A model generated the notes under the pieces. The model was given only the letters and a program-made list of their open reading frames with translations. It ran no database searches and was not told where the DNA came from. Shown here piece after piece: positions 36,254 through 45,834 of a stretch of DNA of 64,000 nt. Both the position numbers and the translations under genes were made by a program. Each line of letters opens with the position of its first letter. Positions within the stretch are counted from its first letter, which is position 1. Source of the stretch: Saprospiraceae bacterium (GTDB taxonomy: Bacteria > Bacteroidota > Bacteroidia > Chitinophagales > Saprospiraceae); NCBI GenBank assembly GCA_021604865.1, contig BQJU01000001.1, forward strand, positions 62,001 through 126,000, read 5' to 3'.

Positions 36254-39200
36254 CTAGTTTATCGGTTCCAATTCCTCCTTCACTTGTTCAATATCCACAA
36301 TAACGTTGGCATTTCTACTAGACAAATAACTGTAAATGGCCGGAATGACGTAAAGGGTCAACAAAGTGGAAAAGAGTAACCCTCCAATCACGGCAATACC
36401 CATAGAAACACGGCTTTCTGAGCCTGCACCCAAGGCCAATGCGATGGGTAATACCCCCAGAATTGTCGACGTACTCGTCATCAAAATGGGTCGGAAACGT
36501 GATGCAGAAGCTTCTTTGATGGCCTCCAATCGACTTAGTCCTGCTTCCTTGCGTTGGTTGGCAAACTCGACGATGAGAATACCATTTTTAGCCACCAACC
36601 CAATCAGCATAATAACCCCAATCTGGCTAAATATATTCAGGGTTTGACCAAAATACCATAGAGACAATAGAGCTCCTGCCAAGGCTAGTGGTACAGAAAA
36701 CATAATAATTAAGGGGTCACGGAAACTTTCAAACTGAGCGGCAAGTACCAGATAGATCAGCAATAATGCCAACCCAAAAGCAAAACCCAAACTGGAAGAA
36801 CTCTCTTCAAAATCTTTGGAAGGTCCCGTCAGTGACGTGATATAGCTATCGTCCAATACTCGGTCGGCAATAGCCTCCATTGCTTCAATGCCATCACCAA
36901 TCGTTTTTCCATCAACCAGTCCAGCAGAGACAGTAGCGGAGACAAAACGGTTGAAGCGATATAAGGTAGGTGGCGTAGTCTGTTCCACAAGTGTAACTAG
37001 GTTATCGAGTTGAATCATCTGACCGTGTTTGTTGCGAACATATAAAGAGCGAACGTCTACAGGTTCATTACGATCCTGTCGTTGTACCTGGCCTATGACC
37101 TGAAATTGTTGGCCATTCATGATGAAATAACCAAAACGTTGACCACTTAATCCCAATTGTAGCGTTTGGGCAATGTCCAGTACAGATATTCCCAAATCCT
37201 GAGCTTTTTGACGATCGATGTCGATCCTGATTTCCGGTTTATTAAATTTCAAATCTATATCTGAAAAGTTGAAGATGGGTTCCTTGCTTACTTCCTCCAT
37301 AAAAACAGGAAGGATTTCTTTTAACTTTTCCAGGTTATTGGCCTGTATTACAAATTGTACAGGAAGACCTCCTCGCTGGTTGCCAATACTTTGTTGCTGG
37401 GAAATAAAGGTTCTTGCTCCTGTCAGGTCTCGTACTTTTGGAGTCAATCCTGCCAGGACCTCAGCTTGGGAGCGCTCCCGTTCCGTGGCATCTTTTAAAA
37501 TGACGATCAAAAAGCCCGAATTGACGGAAGAAGACGCACCAAAGCCCGGTGAAGTAACGGAAATCAGGCCTTCCAATTCAGGAACTTCCTTTTCGGTAAG
37601 GCCTATCAAATCATCCATATACTTATCCATATATTCAAAGGTTGACCCTTCCGGAGCACTGGCAAATCCTCGTAAACGCCCCCGATCTTCCATAGGCGCC
37701 AATTCAGATGGCAATTCGCTACCTAAATAATAAATGGCAACACCTGAACCCAGCATGATGACAAATGCCAGCCAACGGACCGACATAAAAGCATTTAGGC
37801 TTTTGACATAAGCCCGGTTAAGTCCAATAAAAAAGGGTTCGGTAACCCGATAAAACCAAGGCTGGCGAGCTCGTTTTTTCAATAAACGGGAAGCTAGCAT
37901 AGGGGTGAGCGAAAGCGCTACAAAAGAAGAGATGATAACTGCACCTGCAATGACGAACCCAAATTCCCGGAACAAACGGCCCGTTAAACCCTGTAGGAAT
38001 ATCACCGGTAAGAATACGGCTGCAAGAGATACTGTGGTCGCTATAACAGCAAAAAATATTTCTCTGGAACCTGCAAAAGCAGCTTGCAATGGCTGCATTC
38101 CCCCTTCTATTTTTGTGTAAATATTTTCCAAAACAACAATGGCATCATCTACCACCAGGCCAATGGCCAATACAATGCCTAGCAAGGTCAATACATTAAT
38201 GGAAAAGCCCGCTGCATACATCACAAAAAATGCGCCAATCAATGAAATTGGAATCACCAAAACAGGAACAAGTGTAGTACGCCAATCGCGGAGAAAAAGG
38301 AAAATAATCAGCACAACAAGGCTAAAGGCAATATAGATCGTTTGTTCAACTTCATCAATAGATGCACGGATATAATCAGTGTTGTCAAACCCGATTCCTA
38401 GCTGAATATCTTCAGGCAGGTCTTTCTTGATTTGTTTAAGCCTGAGGTAAAATTCGTCGGCAATTTCGATATGGTTAGAGCCGGGTTGTGGGATAATGGC
38501 ATTACCGACCATCGGTATACCATCACGCTTTAGCACAGTTCTTAGGTTTTCTGGCCCAAGTTCGGCAAAACCAACATCCCGAAAGCGCACTACATTTCCA
38601 TTTTCCTCTTTCAAAACCAGGTTATTAAATTCTTCAGGCGTATCCAATCGGCCAACAGTACGTACCGTCAATTCCGTATAATTACCCTCAACACTTCCGG
38701 AGGGTAATTCGATGTTTTCCCTCAGAAGTGCATCGCGCACATCCAGTGGTGTCAGCTGATAGGCTACTAATTTATTTGGATTAATCCAAAGACGCATGGA
38801 GTAGGTCTTGGAACCCCAAATTCGAATTTCACTCACCCCGGGAATGGTTTGCAAGCGTTCCTTAAACACATTATCGGCAATATCAGTTAGCTCCAACAAG
38901 GAGCGTTGCTCACTTTGAATATTCAGGAAGATGATGGGTTGGGAGTCGGCATCCGCTTTAGACACCACCGGTGGATCAGCATCTGGAGGCAGGTTGCGCA
39001 CTACTTGTGAGACCTTGTCGCGCACGTCATTGGCCGCCGTCTCCAGATCTACATCCAGATTAAATTCTACCGTAAGTGTACTCCGGCCATCACGGCTGAC
39101 AGAAGAGATGGAACGAATACCTGCTATGCCATTTACGGCTTCCTCTACCGGTTCCGTAATTTGCGATTCAACAATGTCGGCATTAGCCCCAACATAAGAG

Positions 39201-39346
39201 GTCGATACCGTGATAATGGGTGGATCGACACTGGGATATTCGCGTATACCCAAGTAGTTGAGTCCGATAAAACCAAATAAGACAATCGTGATGGAAAGCA
39301 CAGTTGCCAAAACGGGTCTCTGAATACTGATTGAAGATAGACTCAT
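36254..39346 (-). CDS. RND efflux transporter, inner membrane pump (AcrB/HAE1 type)
   Basis: 1030 residues from the ATG at 39346 (MSLSSISIQRPVLATVL), the canonical RND N terminus; the frame opens 14 codons earlier without support. The proton-driven pump has 12 membrane helices and two large periplasmic loops. Motifs: EYPSVDPPIITVSTSYVGA, the helix-4 GLVVDDAIVVLENIY with paired aspartates for proton transfer, and the second-half GLVAKNGILIVEFANQRKEAG with the partner lysine. It exports drugs, detergents or lipids, with the adaptor gene 66 bases upstream and an outer-membrane channel encoded elsewhere (no TolC-like gene is here). The two genes form an operon. Confidence 0.96.
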   Translation of the reverse strand: MSLSSISIQRPVLATVLSITIVLFGFIGLNYLGIREYPSVDPPIITVSTSYVGANADIVESQITEPVEEAVNGIAGIRSISSVSRDGRSTLTVEFNLDVDLETAANDVRDKVSQVVRNLPPDADPPVVSKADADSQPIIFLNIQSEQRSLLELTDIADNVFKERLQTIPGVSEIRIWGSKTYSMRLWINPNKLVAYQLTPLDVRDALLRENIELPSGSVEGNYTELTVRTVGRLDTPEEFNNLVLKEENGNVVRFRDVGFAELGPENLRTVLKRDGIPMVGNAIIPQPGSNHIEIADEFYLRLKQIKKDLPEDIQLGIGFDNTDYIRASIDEVEQTIYIAFSLVVLIIFLFLRDWRTTLVPVLVIPISLIGAFFVMYAAGFSINVLTLLGIVLAIGLVVDDAIVVLENIYTKIEGGMQPLQAAFAGSREIFFAVIATTVSLAAVFLPVIFLQGLTGRLFREFGFVIAGAVIISSFVALSLTPMLASRLLKKRARQPWFYRVTEPFFIGLNRAYVKSLNAFMSVRWLAFVIMLGSGVAIYYLGSELPSELAPMEDRGRLRGFASAPEGSTFEYMDKYMDDLIGLTEKEVPELEGLISVTSPGFGASSSVNSGFLIVILKDATERERSQAEVLAGLTPKVRDLTGARTFISQQQSIGNQRGGLPVQFVIQANNLEKLKEILPVFMEEVSKEPIFNFSDIDLKFNKPEIRIDIDRQKAQDLGISVLDIAQTLQLGLSGQRFGYFIMNGQQFQVIGQVQRQDRNEPVDVRSLYVRNKHGQMIQLDNLVTLVEQTTPPTLYRFNRFVSATVSAGLVDGKTIGDGIEAMEAIADRVLDDSYITSLTGPSKDFEESSSSLGFAFGLALLLIYLVLAAQFESFRDPLIIMFSVPLALAGALLSLWYFGQTLNIFSQIGVIMLIGLVAKNGILIVEFANQRKEAGLSRLEAIKEASASRFRPILMTSTSTILGVLPIALALGAGSESRVSMGIAVIGGLLFSTLLTLYVIPAIYSYLSSRNANVIVDIEQVKEELEPIN

Positions 39347-39412
39347 TTGTGAAAAGGATTGTAAAGTATAAAAAACAACAGGAAACAAATATGGGTCGAA
39401 AACATCCGGATT

Positions 39413-40507
39413 CTACTCTATTTCAGTAATATTCACATCTGCACCGGGTCTGATTTGTAACACCCCAGTTGTGATCAGTGTATCCCCAGGGCTTAGTCCT
39501 TCGGTTATCTGGATGTTGGCTTCCTGGCGGATGCCGGTAGTTACAGCTACCGATTCAGCTTTGCCGCTGCGGTAAACGTATACTTTTTTGCCACCCAATT
39601 CGGGTACAATGGCTTCAGTAGGGACCATGATGGTAGCGTCAAAATCCCTGAGGTTGACCTGAACATTGGCAAATGCCCCAGGCAAAATCTTTCCACTGGG
39701 GTTGGGCGCGCTGGCTTTTAACCGATAAGTCCGGGTAGCAGGATCGATATTGGGATCACTGGCTTCAATAGTTGCCTTCAATTTACCAGGAACGGCTTCA
39801 ACCTGAAATTCGACCTGAGTACCTCTTCCTAATGCACTGCTGTATTTTTCGGGAACTGAAAATTCTAATTTTATGGGATTGCTACTAACCAATTTAATAA
39901 TTGGTGTGCCGGGTGCCAGGTAACTTCCCTCACTGATCAATCGCAGACCAAGGCGACCACTGAAAGGTGCCCGTATAATCCGCTTATCCAGCTGTGCATC
40001 AACCAGCACAAGTTCTGACTGGGCTTTCTCGTATTCTGCCTGTGCAACTTCGTATTCCTGAAGACTTACGCCCTCTTTTTCATAAAGGCCTTTAAAACGT
40101 TCTGCAATTTTTTGATTGAGTTTGGCTTGTACTTGTAGCCGATTGCGGTCGGCTTGAAGCTCTTCATCATCCAGCCGGACCAACATGGCCCCCTTTTTTA
40201 CCCAATCACCTTCTGTAAAAAGAATACTTTTTACCTTGCCAGGAACCTCACTACTCACCATCACTTCCTCGGCAGGCATAGTAGAACCACTGACCAATAT
40301 AAAATCACTGAGTTCACTTGCCATGATGCGTTGTGCCTTAACTGGTATGGATGAATTCCCAGCTGATGAAGCCACCTGAGCTGTAGAAGCATCAGTACCT
40401 GGTTCCTTATTTATTTTCGAAAAATAACCGGATTGAAAAAGAATAAAAACACCTATCAACAGGATTGCAAGAATGATGGCAATCCATCTTGTAATTTTTT
40501 TGCTCAT
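39413..40507 (-). CDS. RND efflux periplasmic adaptor
   Basis: A 364-residue membrane-fusion protein with an N-terminal anchor (WIAIILAILLIGVFILFQSGYF). Lipoyl-like halves flank a helical hairpin: VSSEVPGKVKSILFTEGDWVKKGAMLVRLDDEEL, then the coiled helices KIAERFKGLYEKEGVSLQEYEVAQAEYEKAQ, and IRAPFSGRLGLRLISEGSYLAPG. Beta-barrel and membrane-proximal domains follow. It links the RND pump to an outer-membrane channel. First gene of the two-gene unit; it precedes the pump gene by 66 bases. Confidence 0.95.
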   Translation of the reverse strand: MSKKITRWIAIILAILLIGVFILFQSGYFSKINKEPGTDASTAQVASSAGNSSIPVKAQRIMASELSDFILVSGSTMPAEEVMVSSEVPGKVKSILFTEGDWVKKGAMLVRLDDEELQADRNRLQVQAKLNQKIAERFKGLYEKEGVSLQEYEVAQAEYEKAQSELVLVDAQLDKRIIRAPFSGRLGLRLISEGSYLAPGTPIIKLVSSNPIKLEFSVPEKYSSALGRGTQVEFQVEAVPGKLKATIEASDPNIDPATRTYRLKASAPNPSGKILPGAFANVQVNLRDFDATIMVPTEAIVPELGGKKVYVYRSGKAESVAVTTGIRQEANIQITEGLSPGDTLITTGVLQIRPGADVNITEIE

Positions 40508-40898
40508 ATACGGAAAATGAATAAGAATTTAAATCGACAACTTTATTACTAACTAAAGTAACTATTTGTATTGCCTTCTAGTTCTAAATTGGCATAAATT
40601 TAATCTTAGCGCATGCCGGGATTTTCATGCTGAGGTCGAAAATGAACAAATTTTGTCTCCATCAAGGCAAATTCTACATCCGAATGTGGGCAATGTATAG
40701 AAAATTTACCTTTTGCAGGCCAGTGACGGAATTCCAAACATGAACTTAAAATCGAAGATTGCTGCAAATTGTAAATTTGAGATTTTTAGCGTAATTTCGC
40801 TGAATCTTTTGAGTCGAATTTCGATCTCAATGCATGTTTGGCGTTCGAAAGGCTACCTCCAAACATGCTCTCAGTCCTAACGAAATAAACAATTGGTA
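40508..40898. other. 391-base gap between divergent adaptor and acyl-CoA dehydrogenase genes
   Basis: Contains an R1 repeat hairpin at 40831-40869 and a TAAATTTG match to the -7 consensus at 40772-40779. No coding frame is supported. Confidence 0.45.
40831..40876 (-). repeat. Repeat R1, short palindromic copy
   Basis: GCATGTTTGG (40832-40841) and CCAAACATGC (40859-40868) are exact inverted arms around a 17-base centre. The right arm with CTCC matches the R1 core read on the minus strand (AGAGCATGTTTGGAG). Confidence 0.6.
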
Positions 40899-42086
40899 AT
40901 GGTATTTGAATTAACGGAAGAACAATTGGCGGTACAAGATGCTGCCAGGGAATTTGCCCAAAAGGAACTCAAACCAGGTGTGATAGAACGGGATAGCAAG
41001 ATGATTTATCCCGCTGAGCAGGTACGCAAGATGGCAGAGTTGGGTTTTCTTGGCATGATGGTCGCACCAAAATATGGCGGTGGTGGCATGGATAGTGTTT
41101 CTTATGCATTGGCAATGGAAGAAATTTCAAAGGTTGACAATTCTTGTTCTGTGATCATGTCAGTCAACAATTCCTTGGTATGTTGGGGCATTGAAACTTA
41201 TGGGACGGAAGAACAGAAACAAAAATACCTGCCAAAGTTGGCTACCGGAGAATGGATTGGTTCTTTTTGCCTTTCGGAACCAGAGGCGGGCAGTGATGCT
41301 ACAAGCCAGCGCACCACAGCTATCGACAAGGGGGACCATTATCTTTTGAATGGTACAAAAAACTGGATCACTAGCGGTGGAACCTCAAATGTTCACCTGG
41401 TGATTGCCCAGACGGATGTTGACAAAGGCCATCGGGGTATCAATGTATTGATCGTAGAAACCAATTGGGATGGCGTCGAAATTGGTGCTAAAGAAGATAA
41501 GTTGGGCATTCGTTCATCGGATACACATACCATTATGTATAACGATGTGAAAGTCCCAAAGGAAAATAGAATTGGAGAGGATGGGTTTGGATTTAAATTT
41601 GCCATGAAAACCCTTTCAGGTGGTCGTATTGGCATTGCTTCTCAGGCATTGGGAATTGCTGGTGGCGCGTATGAATTGGCACTGGCTTATTCCAAAGAGC
41701 GGGAAGCTTTTGGTAAACCAATCAGCAAGCACCAGGCCATTGCGTTCAAATTGGCAGATATGGCTACCGAAATTGAGGCTGCTAAGCTAATGGTCTATCG
41801 TGCCGCCTGGTTGAAAGACCAACACATGGACTATGATCAGGCCGGCTCAATGGCTAAATTATTTGCTTCCGAAGTGGCCATGCGTCATACGATTGAAGCA
41901 GTACAGATACACGGTGGTTATGGTTTTGTAAAAGAATACCACGTGGAACGACTGATGCGGGATGCAAAAATTACACAAATTTACGAAGGCACTTCCGAAG
42001 TGCAACGCATTGTGATTTCGAGAAATATTCTCAAAGGTCAGCTTTACGTGCCTATCTTTGGGGCCAACTTTCTTGAGCAAGCTTAA
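40899..42086 (+). CDS. Acyl-CoA dehydrogenase
   Basis: 395 residues from the ATG at 40899 (MVFELTEEQLAVQDAAREF); a TTG two codons earlier is less likely. FAD enzyme making the trans-2-enoyl-CoA in fatty-acid or branched-chain acyl-CoA oxidation. Signatures: CLSEPEAGSDA and KNWITSGG in the middle, the RIGIASQALGIAGGAYELALAY helix, QIHGGYGFVKEYHVERLMRD, and the C-terminal IYEGTSEVQRIVISR with the usual catalytic-site Glu of short/branched enzymes. Close to short-chain (butyryl-type) enzymes by overall motifs. A clear terminator follows. Works with FadD (24779) in principle. Confidence 0.95.
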   Translation: MVFELTEEQLAVQDAAREFAQKELKPGVIERDSKMIYPAEQVRKMAELGFLGMMVAPKYGGGGMDSVSYALAMEEISKVDNSCSVIMSVNNSLVCWGIETYGTEEQKQKYLPKLATGEWIGSFCLSEPEAGSDATSQRTTAIDKGDHYLLNGTKNWITSGGTSNVHLVIAQTDVDKGHRGINVLIVETNWDGVEIGAKEDKLGIRSSDTHTIMYNDVKVPKENRIGEDGFGFKFAMKTLSGGRIGIASQALGIAGGAYELALAYSKEREAFGKPISKHQAIAFKLADMATEIEAAKLMVYRAAWLKDQHMDYDQAGSMAKLFASEVAMRHTIEAVQIHGGYGFVKEYHVERLMRDAKITQIYEGTSEVQRIVISRNILKGQLYVPIFGANFLEQA

Positions 42087-42117
42087 TACGAAAAGGACGG
42101 ACTAGTATGAAAAAACG

Positions 42118-42150
42118 AAAGGCGAATTCCCACCAGGAGTTCGCCTTTTT
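42118..42150 (+). terminator. Rho-independent terminator after acyl-CoA dehydrogenase
   Basis: AAAGGCGAA pairs with TTCGCCTTT around a 13-base loop, ending in TTTTT. Confidence 0.88.
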
Positions 42151-42162
42151 GCATCTCTTGGT

Positions 42163-42209
42163 TTTAGAGCTTGTATGGAGCCATCCTTTCGTCTCCAACT
42201 AGCTCTAAA
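42163..42209. repeat. Repeat R1, compact hairpin copy
   Basis: TTTAGAGCTTGTATGGAG faces CTCCAACTAGCTCTAAA across a 12-base centre. Two mismatches in about 17 positions. Both R1 ends are brought together with the interior missing. Confidence 0.65.
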
Positions 42210-42304
42210 CCATAATGAATGAATGATTGTTTAGAACCTTTGGAACAGAATGGCCATCTCTTTCGTAAAAGAACTCTTATGAAGCAGGGATTTAAATTAA
42301 AAGC

Positions 42305-43432
42305 ATGAGCGGATCTTTACAGATAGCTAAACTATTTGGTATTCCGGTGAAGATTCACTGGACCTTTCTATTGGTTTTTGTCTGGATAGGTTATGTTACT
42401 TATGGAAAAAATGGAAACTTAAACCTTCCCGTTGTTTTGGCTGTCGGATTTTCATTATTGGCATTATTTACCTGTGTGGTGCTTCACGAGTTGGGGCATG
42501 CGCTTACGGCACGGCGATTTGGAGTAGACACCCGTAATATTTTGTTGCTGCCTATTGGTGGTCTTGCAGTGCTGGATCGGCTTCCTGAAAAGCCAGCACA
42601 GGAATTTTATGTAGCCATTGCCGGTCCGCTGGTTAATATTGGTCTTGCAGCTGTGTTTGCTCCATTTCTACTCTTATTGCCTAATCATCACCTTAAGGAA
42701 ATTACAGCCTATTTGCTCAACCCAGATGGCAATAGCTTTTTTTATTCCGATATCAGTTTCTGGTCCTTCTTTCTGGTGGGATTAGTAGCCATTAATTTTG
42801 CGGTGGCCCTGATGAATCTTTTTCCCGCTTTTCCGATGGATGGTGGCAGGGTATTGCGTGCCCTTTTGGCAATTCGATTGTCGCGGGTACGGGCGACTTA
42901 TATTACCACTATTATTGCGCAGGTATCGGCAACAGCACTATTTTTCTATGGTATTAATTTTAACAACTGGCTGATTGTTATCATCAGCATTTTTATCTTC
43001 TTTTCTGCTTTTAACGAACTGAGGGCAGTACGATCAAATCATCGCCTGGCCAAAGGCTCAGTCAGGGAAGCTATGCGTACCCGCTTTACCAAATTGTACC
43101 AAAAGGATGCGCTAAACATGGCCGTTAATCAAATGCAAAGCGGCCTGGAAAAACATTTTCTGGTCTTTGACGAATGGCAAACACTTAAAGGAATCTTATT
43201 AAAAAAGGACCTTCTAAAGGCCGCCAAACAAGCTGAAAATTCATCGATAATACCCATCGACAATTACGTGCACCAGAAATATGTCCACCTCCTACCAGAA
43301 GACAACCTCAAACAAGCCGTGGAAAAGATGTATACCTCAAATTGCTGGCTTCTCCCCGTAGTGGAAAAACAAAAAGTAATTGGAGTCCTTGACTTTGCAG
43401 GAGTGAATCATTATTTGGAAACACATCAGTAA
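42305..43432 (+). CDS. Site-2 protease family membrane metalloprotease (M50)
   Basis: A 375-residue integral membrane protein. Zinc motif HELGH with His61, Glu62 and His65 in the second or third membrane helix; the third ligand is the Asp of NLFPAFPMDGGRVLRA near residue 180. Six or so hydrophobic segments occupy 1-240. Residues about 250-375 look like a pair of CBS-type modules (REAMRTRFTKLYQKDALNMAV, VVEKQKVIGVLDFAG), the arrangement of the CBS-containing M50B subgroup. It cleaves substrates within the membrane; possible targets include anti-sigma factors, but none is encoded beside it. Confidence 0.93.
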   Translation: MSGSLQIAKLFGIPVKIHWTFLLVFVWIGYVTYGKNGNLNLPVVLAVGFSLLALFTCVVLHELGHALTARRFGVDTRNILLLPIGGLAVLDRLPEKPAQEFYVAIAGPLVNIGLAAVFAPFLLLLPNHHLKEITAYLLNPDGNSFFYSDISFWSFFLVGLVAINFAVALMNLFPAFPMDGGRVLRALLAIRLSRVRATYITTIIAQVSATALFFYGINFNNWLIVIISIFIFFSAFNELRAVRSNHRLAKGSVREAMRTRFTKLYQKDALNMAVNQMQSGLEKHFLVFDEWQTLKGILLKKDLLKAAKQAENSSIIPIDNYVHQKYVHLLPEDNLKQAVEKMYTSNCWLLPVVEKQKVIGVLDFAGVNHYLETHQ

Positions 43433-43450
43433 AACCAGTCTGGTTTCTAT

Positions 43451-43960
43451 TTACTTAATCCCTAGCTTTGCCTTTATCAAGGGTGTGACATCATCGGAAT
43501 CACGGACAAATAAAACCGCATTAAAGGTGCTGGTATCAAAAATGAATTGGTAGCCTTTCTCTTTTCCCAAATCTGAGATGGCCTTTTCCGCTTTTTCCAC
43601 AATAGGCTTCAACAATTCCTGGCGTTTAGCCTGGAGCTTTTGAGATATTTCCTGTTCATAGGCCATGATAGACTGCTGTTCCTGACCAAGTGCAGCTTCT
43701 CTTGCTTCCTGAACTTTTGGAGTAAGCGACTTATCCTTTATGTCAGTGACAAACTTTTCATAATTAGTCCTGAACTTTGTAGCCATTTCTTCTCCCTTAG
43801 TAATTAACTGTTTGCGATAAGCTTCCAGTGTAACATCAGCTGCCTTCGTTTCTGGCATCATAGATAGGAGATTGCCAAAATTGAGGTGACCATATTTCTG
43901 AGCCATAACTGGACTTGCAGCTAAAAGCACTAAGGCCAACAAAAAAGTGAATTTCTTCAT
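43451..43960 (-). CDS. Skp/OmpH-family periplasmic chaperone
   Basis: A 169-residue periplasmic protein with a signal peptide (ends near SPVMA). The early KYGHLNFGNLLSMMPETKAAD strand region is the Skp core and the central region (about 50-130) is a long charged helical coiled coil (KFRTNYEKFVTDIKDKSL, EQEISQKLQAKRQELLKPIVEKAEKAI). The C-terminal YQFIFDTSTFNAVLFV strands close the body. It holds unfolded outer-membrane proteins on their way to the BAM complex. Convergent with the M50 gene, 18 bases apart. A TACCTTTG element lies just upstream. Confidence 0.93.
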   Translation of the reverse strand: MKKFTFLLALVLLAASPVMAQKYGHLNFGNLLSMMPETKAADVTLEAYRKQLITKGEEMATKFRTNYEKFVTDIKDKSLTPKVQEAREAALGQEQQSIMAYEQEISQKLQAKRQELLKPIVEKAEKAISDLGKEKGYQFIFDTSTFNAVLFVRDSDDVTPLIKAKLGIK

Positions 43961-43979
43961 AGTCTATTTAAATTTCCCA

Positions 43980-43987
43980 CAAAGGTA
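43980..43987 (-). promoter_or_regulatory. -7-like element TACCTTTG for the Skp gene
   Basis: On the minus strand this matches TAnnTTTG, 20 bases before the ATG at 43960. A clear TTG partner is not seen at normal spacing. Confidence 0.45.
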
Positions 43988-44135
43988 GCCCTCACAGCGG
44001 AACTATGCTAATAAATCCATAATCAAATCAAAAAGGAGGCTTTTTTGTAAGTTTAAAAACAAAATGTTTTAAAATAGTTTGGTTTTTTAAAACATTTAAT
44101 TTTAATTTGCAGTATATCTTGACACAAAAGGTTAG

Positions 44136-44987
44136 ATGATGCACCAAAAAATACAAGAATTACAAAGCCTCGTTCAGTATAAGTTTCAACATGCTAAGAC
44201 CCATTCCACGGAATTGATCCAGCAGTACTGGTTTAAAACCCTGCTGATCGGCATTGTGGGTTATATGGTTTTGCAAAAAGATTTGAGCATTAACCTGGAC
44301 CTGAACAGTGTTGCCACACCCTATTATAGCCAGTCTCCTACCGCCGATGCTACTGATCGCGAAAACGGAGCTCGACCTATGAATACTTCATTGTTGAATA
44401 AAGCCCGGCCAGTAGCCAACCATCAGGAGACCAGGCCTGCTGCAAAAGCGACCAAAGCCGTCCAGGACCCCAATTTGGCAAACACCTTTTCCAATATGTC
44501 CTTCGACGATGATGAGAAAGCCAAGGAACGGGCAGAAAAGCGCCGTAAACAACTTGCCTATGTAGACCGGTATGCTGACATTGCCAAAACTGAAATGCGC
44601 AAATTTGGTATTCCAGCCAGTATTACGCTGGCACAGGGTTTATTGGAAAGTAATGTTGGTGAAAGCCGTCTGGCCACCAAAAATAACAACCACTTTGGCA
44701 TCAAGTGTTTTTCACGCTCCTGCAAAAAAGGCCATTGCTCTAATTTTACCGATGATTCCCACAAAGATTTTTTCCGCAAATACGGCAACTCCTGGGATAG
44801 TTTCCGCTCCCATAGTAACCTACTAAAACTCAATAAACGTTACGCCTCCCTCTTCAAATTGAAAAAATCGGATTACAAAGGATGGGCACATGGCCTGAAA
44901 AGTGCTGGATATGCCACAGATAAACGTTATGCCTATAAACTTATTCGGATGATCGAAGACCTTGACTTGCACAAGTATGATCGATGA
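44136..44987 (+). CDS. Membrane-anchored glucosaminidase (GH73-type)
   Basis: A 283-residue peptidoglycan hydrolase that cleaves N-acetylglucosaminyl bonds. A short N-terminal membrane segment (FKTLLIGIVGYMVLQ, about 31-45) is followed by a disordered linker. The glucosaminidase domain starts near residue 140: IAKTEMRKFGIPASITLAQGLLESNVGESRLATKNNNHFGIKC. The Glu of LLESN is the likely catalytic acid, and SFRSHSNLL, GWAHGLKSAGYATD are family signatures. It acts in the periplasm on the cell wall. It has no close partners; the upstream neighbour is divergent. Two adjacent ATGs offer the start. Confidence 0.93.
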   Translation: MMHQKIQELQSLVQYKFQHAKTHSTELIQQYWFKTLLIGIVGYMVLQKDLSINLDLNSVATPYYSQSPTADATDRENGARPMNTSLLNKARPVANHQETRPAAKATKAVQDPNLANTFSNMSFDDDEKAKERAEKRRKQLAYVDRYADIAKTEMRKFGIPASITLAQGLLESNVGESRLATKNNNHFGIKCFSRSCKKGHCSNFTDDSHKDFFRKYGNSWDSFRSHSNLLKLNKRYASLFKLKKSDYKGWAHGLKSAGYATDKRYAYKLIRMIEDLDLHKYDR

Positions 44988-45369
44988 GTTGCGTTTTTGG
45001 CAAAATAAAATCTCTTTATTGGTGAAATGGCAACTTGAAACCTGATCAAATATAAAATTGCCGGTTACATCACTCCAAACATACTCTAAAGGCCGCCAGA
45101 AACAAAAAATTCATTTTGCTCTGGCGATCTGTATATGTAGATTGTTTTCAACTCATAGATGCGTGTAGCTATATGAGCCCCCTATCTGGCTTCCAAAACT
45201 TTTCCTTCACTTCCATTTGCCTATCACAAGTTGGGTTTCTCCAAATATTTTGAAATCTTAACTATGTGAACTAAACATTGCCTGTTAAAATGCCGTTGAC
45301 TAAAGTAGAGACCCACCAAACAAGGAATTACAAAAAGTAGCAACTATATTTTTTATCCAAAATCCCCCT
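44988..45369. other. 382-base gap after glucosaminidase gene
   Basis: Contains an R1 repeat fragment (45073-45091) and a small hairpin with GCCAGA/TCTGGC arms near 45092-45127. Otherwise AT-rich with no coding frame or RNA that I can support. Confidence 0.4.
45073..45091 (-). repeat. Repeat R1 fragment
   Basis: On the minus strand, CTTTAGAGTATGTTTGGAG, close to the R1 end sequence. No matching second end is recognisable. Confidence 0.5.
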
Positions 45370-45834
45370 ATGATGATCCCTAATAAAAACGTCCTCATGC
45401 TTACCTCCGACCAAAAGATTCGAAATCTAAAGCCCATGTACACGGATACGCCAGGGGCAAACGAATCTCTTGTCAATCAATGGATGGAAATCCTTCAACA
45501 GTGGCAAATGGAAATCGACTTTTGGCAAGAAGAGTTTAATCTTTTGAAAAAACTGCATAATAATTGTACCACGACACTGTCAGCAAGAGATGATAATTTT
45601 AGCCGTGCCTATCAGGAGTTACAAACCTTGATGGCAGAAAGAATTTCCCTACTAAAAACCAAGTTAGAGCGTTGTCGTGAAGAACTCAGTAATCCTCAAT
45701 CTGATAAACAACCTTCGGTAAAAAGAACATGGGCGCTCAGAAAGCAATTGAATGAATTTGAATTAGCCTACAAAAAGGTTAAAATCAATTTTCTGGAAGG
45801 TATGATTCGGATTATACCGATTGCGATTTATTAG
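45370..45834 (+). CDS. Coiled-coil protein of unknown function
   Basis: A 154-residue cytoplasmic protein with no signal or membrane segment. After a 35-residue N terminus it is mostly charged helix (LVNQWMEILQQWQMEIDFWQEEFNLLKKLH, LMAERISLLKTKLERCREELS, WALRKQLNEFELAYKKVKINFLE), suggesting a long coiled coil. No family recognised. The stop codon TAG sits at the left end of R1 element 45833-46126, so the last codons may have been set by insertion of that repeat. Two ATGs in a row offer the start. Coding status is likely but not certain. Confidence 0.7.
   Translation: MMIPNKNVLMLTSDQKIRNLKPMYTDTPGANESLVNQWMEILQQWQMEIDFWQEEFNLLKKLHNNCTTTLSARDDNFSRAYQELQTLMAERISLLKTKLERCREELSNPQSDKQPSVKRTWALRKQLNEFELAYKKVKINFLEGMIRIIPIAIY

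Noticed and set aside
45092-45127. Small hairpin GCCAGA/TCTGGC as an RNA gene or riboswitch
   Set aside because: Stem is only six pairs, with a long loop and no conserved core recognised.
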